From positions 1-5,678 of the forward strand of contig JAJONK010000189.1 in assembly GCA_021323355.1 (NCBI GenBank): a stretch of 5,678 nucleotides of DNA, read 5' to 3'. Origin of the DNA: Deltaproteobacteria bacterium. GTDB taxonomy: Bacteria; Desulfobacterota; Binatia; UBA9968. Positions 5,062-5,678 of this stretch are shown here, one piece after another. A program made the position numbers and the translations under genes. Numbering within the stretch: position 1 is the first letter of the stretch; the number at the start of each line of letters is the position of its first letter. Below the pieces are notes generated by a model that was given only the letters and a program-made list of their open reading frames with translations, had not been told where the DNA came from and ran no database searches.

Positions 5062-5678
5062 ATGAGGAAGGTTGGTATTGAATTCAGCATCGGCCGCATT
5101 GCCGCGGTGGTCCTCAGCGCGATCATAGCGATGACCAGTTTCACCTTCAGCGCCGTAGCCGCGCAACCGACACCGGCCAACATCAGAATGGACTTCATCA
5201 TCGGCGGCAAACATGCGCCATGGTACGTTGCGCAAGAAAAAGGTTTTTACGCCAAACGCGGCCTTGCTGCGACCATTCAGGCTGGCTCGGGCTCGGCGGA
5301 TACTGTGCGGACGATTGCGGCCGGGGGCGCCGATTTTGGATTTGCCGATATCTCTACGGCGATTGTCGCGCGATCCCGCGGAACCGGGGTTCAGGTCGTA
5401 GGACAGCTTGGTTATGTCGCCGCTACCATCTTGTGGCGCGAAGATTCTCCCATAAAAGGACTTAAGGATCTGCAAGGCAAATCATGGGCCATCAGTCCCG
5501 GGCAGGCGCAGTGGTTTTTGATGCCGGCTTACTCTCGAATCAACGGCATCGATTTTAAATCCATCAAGATTCAGGAGACCGCGGCGCCAATCCAACCGGC
5601 GGCGCTTGCGACCAAGAAAGCGGACTTTATTATCATGTTCCGCGCTTCAAATGATGAGGTCGCGGAATTAGCAGCATC
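5062..5678 (+). CDS. NMT1/THI5-like ABC transporter substrate-binding protein, partial (3' end outside window)
   Basis: The frame from ATG 5062 stays open to the right edge, giving 205 complete codons of a protein usually about 320-340 residues long. GGAGG (5049-5053) lies 8 bases before the ATG and confirms the start. Residues 1-34 are a signal peptide: MRK, then a hydrophobic core to about 29, with probable cleavage after AVAA (34), so the mature protein is periplasmic. The mature part shows the type-2 periplasmic binding fold of the NMT1/THI5-like (SsuA/TauA-like) family: DFIIGGKHAPWYVAQEKGFY (44-63), the AGSGSADTVR loop (74-83), GGADFGFADIST (88-99) and GLKDLQGKSWAIS. The ligand may be any small organic anion or heterocycle; annotated substrates such as sulfonate, taurine or pyrimidines should not be assumed. 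It is the second gene of the operon with the permease. Confidence 0.93.
   Translation, partial: MRKVGIEFSIGRIAAVVLSAIIAMTSFTFSAVAAQPTPANIRMDFIIGGKHAPWYVAQEKGFYAKRGLAATIQAGSGSADTVRTIAAGGADFGFADISTAIVARSRGTGVQVVGQLGYVAATILWREDSPIKGLKDLQGKSWAISPGQAQWFLMPAYSRINGIDFKSIKIQETAAPIQPAALATKKADFIIMFRASNDEVAELAA

Noticed and set aside
5213..5475. Plus- and minus-strand frames within the binding-protein region (including 4984-5475 minus)
   Set aside because: They are shadows of the NMT1-like binding protein, whose own frame runs off the right edge with signal peptide and family motifs.

Overview
The window reads as a piece of chromosome from a Gram-negative, non-enteric bacterium of moderate GC. Shine-Dalgarno-type ribosome sites and sigma-70-like promoter boxes are visible, and one gene encodes a classical signal peptide. 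The gene mix is an NMT1/THI5-type ABC transporter, an ornithine-cyclodeaminase-family enzyme, a DUF1178 protein and a DUF482 (FemAB-like) acyltransferase-like protein. Together with intergenic palindromic repeats, this fits environmental Proteobacteria or former Deltaproteobacteria (for example soil lineages such as Binatia). That placement is an impression from gene content, not a result.

Layout. 1-588 (+) is the 3' end of an unrecognised protein with a coiled-coil-like start. 589-946 has no convincing gene and holds a GC-rich stem-loop. 947-2029 (-) is an ornithine cyclodeaminase/mu-crystallin family protein with a good ribosome site. 2030-2325 is intergenic and crowded with repeats: a 61-bp inverted pair of heptamer arrays (2113-2173) and a 112-bp element with terminal inverted repeats (2214-2325) that ends exactly at the next gene's stop codon. 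2326-2769 (-) is a DUF1178 zinc-ribbon-like protein. A divergent promoter region follows. 2915-4075 (+) is the DUF482 protein. 4076-4268 is intergenic and carries a second copy of the heptamer palindrome (4093-4160) and a sigma-70-like promoter. 4269-5045 (+) is an SsuC/TauC-type ABC permease, and 5062 to the right edge (+) is its NMT1/THI5-like periplasmic binding protein, cut off by the window.

How the genes work together. The permease and binding protein are 16 bases apart and clearly form an operon for uptake of a small organic solute. No ATPase is in the window, so it should lie downstream or be shared. The substrate cannot be read from sequence. The cyclodeaminase-family gene may act on an imported amino-acid-like compound, but it is not in the same operon, so that link is only suggestive. 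DUF1178 and DUF482 are divergently transcribed and bracketed by the two heptamer palindromes. No phage, CRISPR array, rRNA, tRNA or transposase gene was seen. The least explained signal is the 7-base-periodic palindromic repeat found in two copies.
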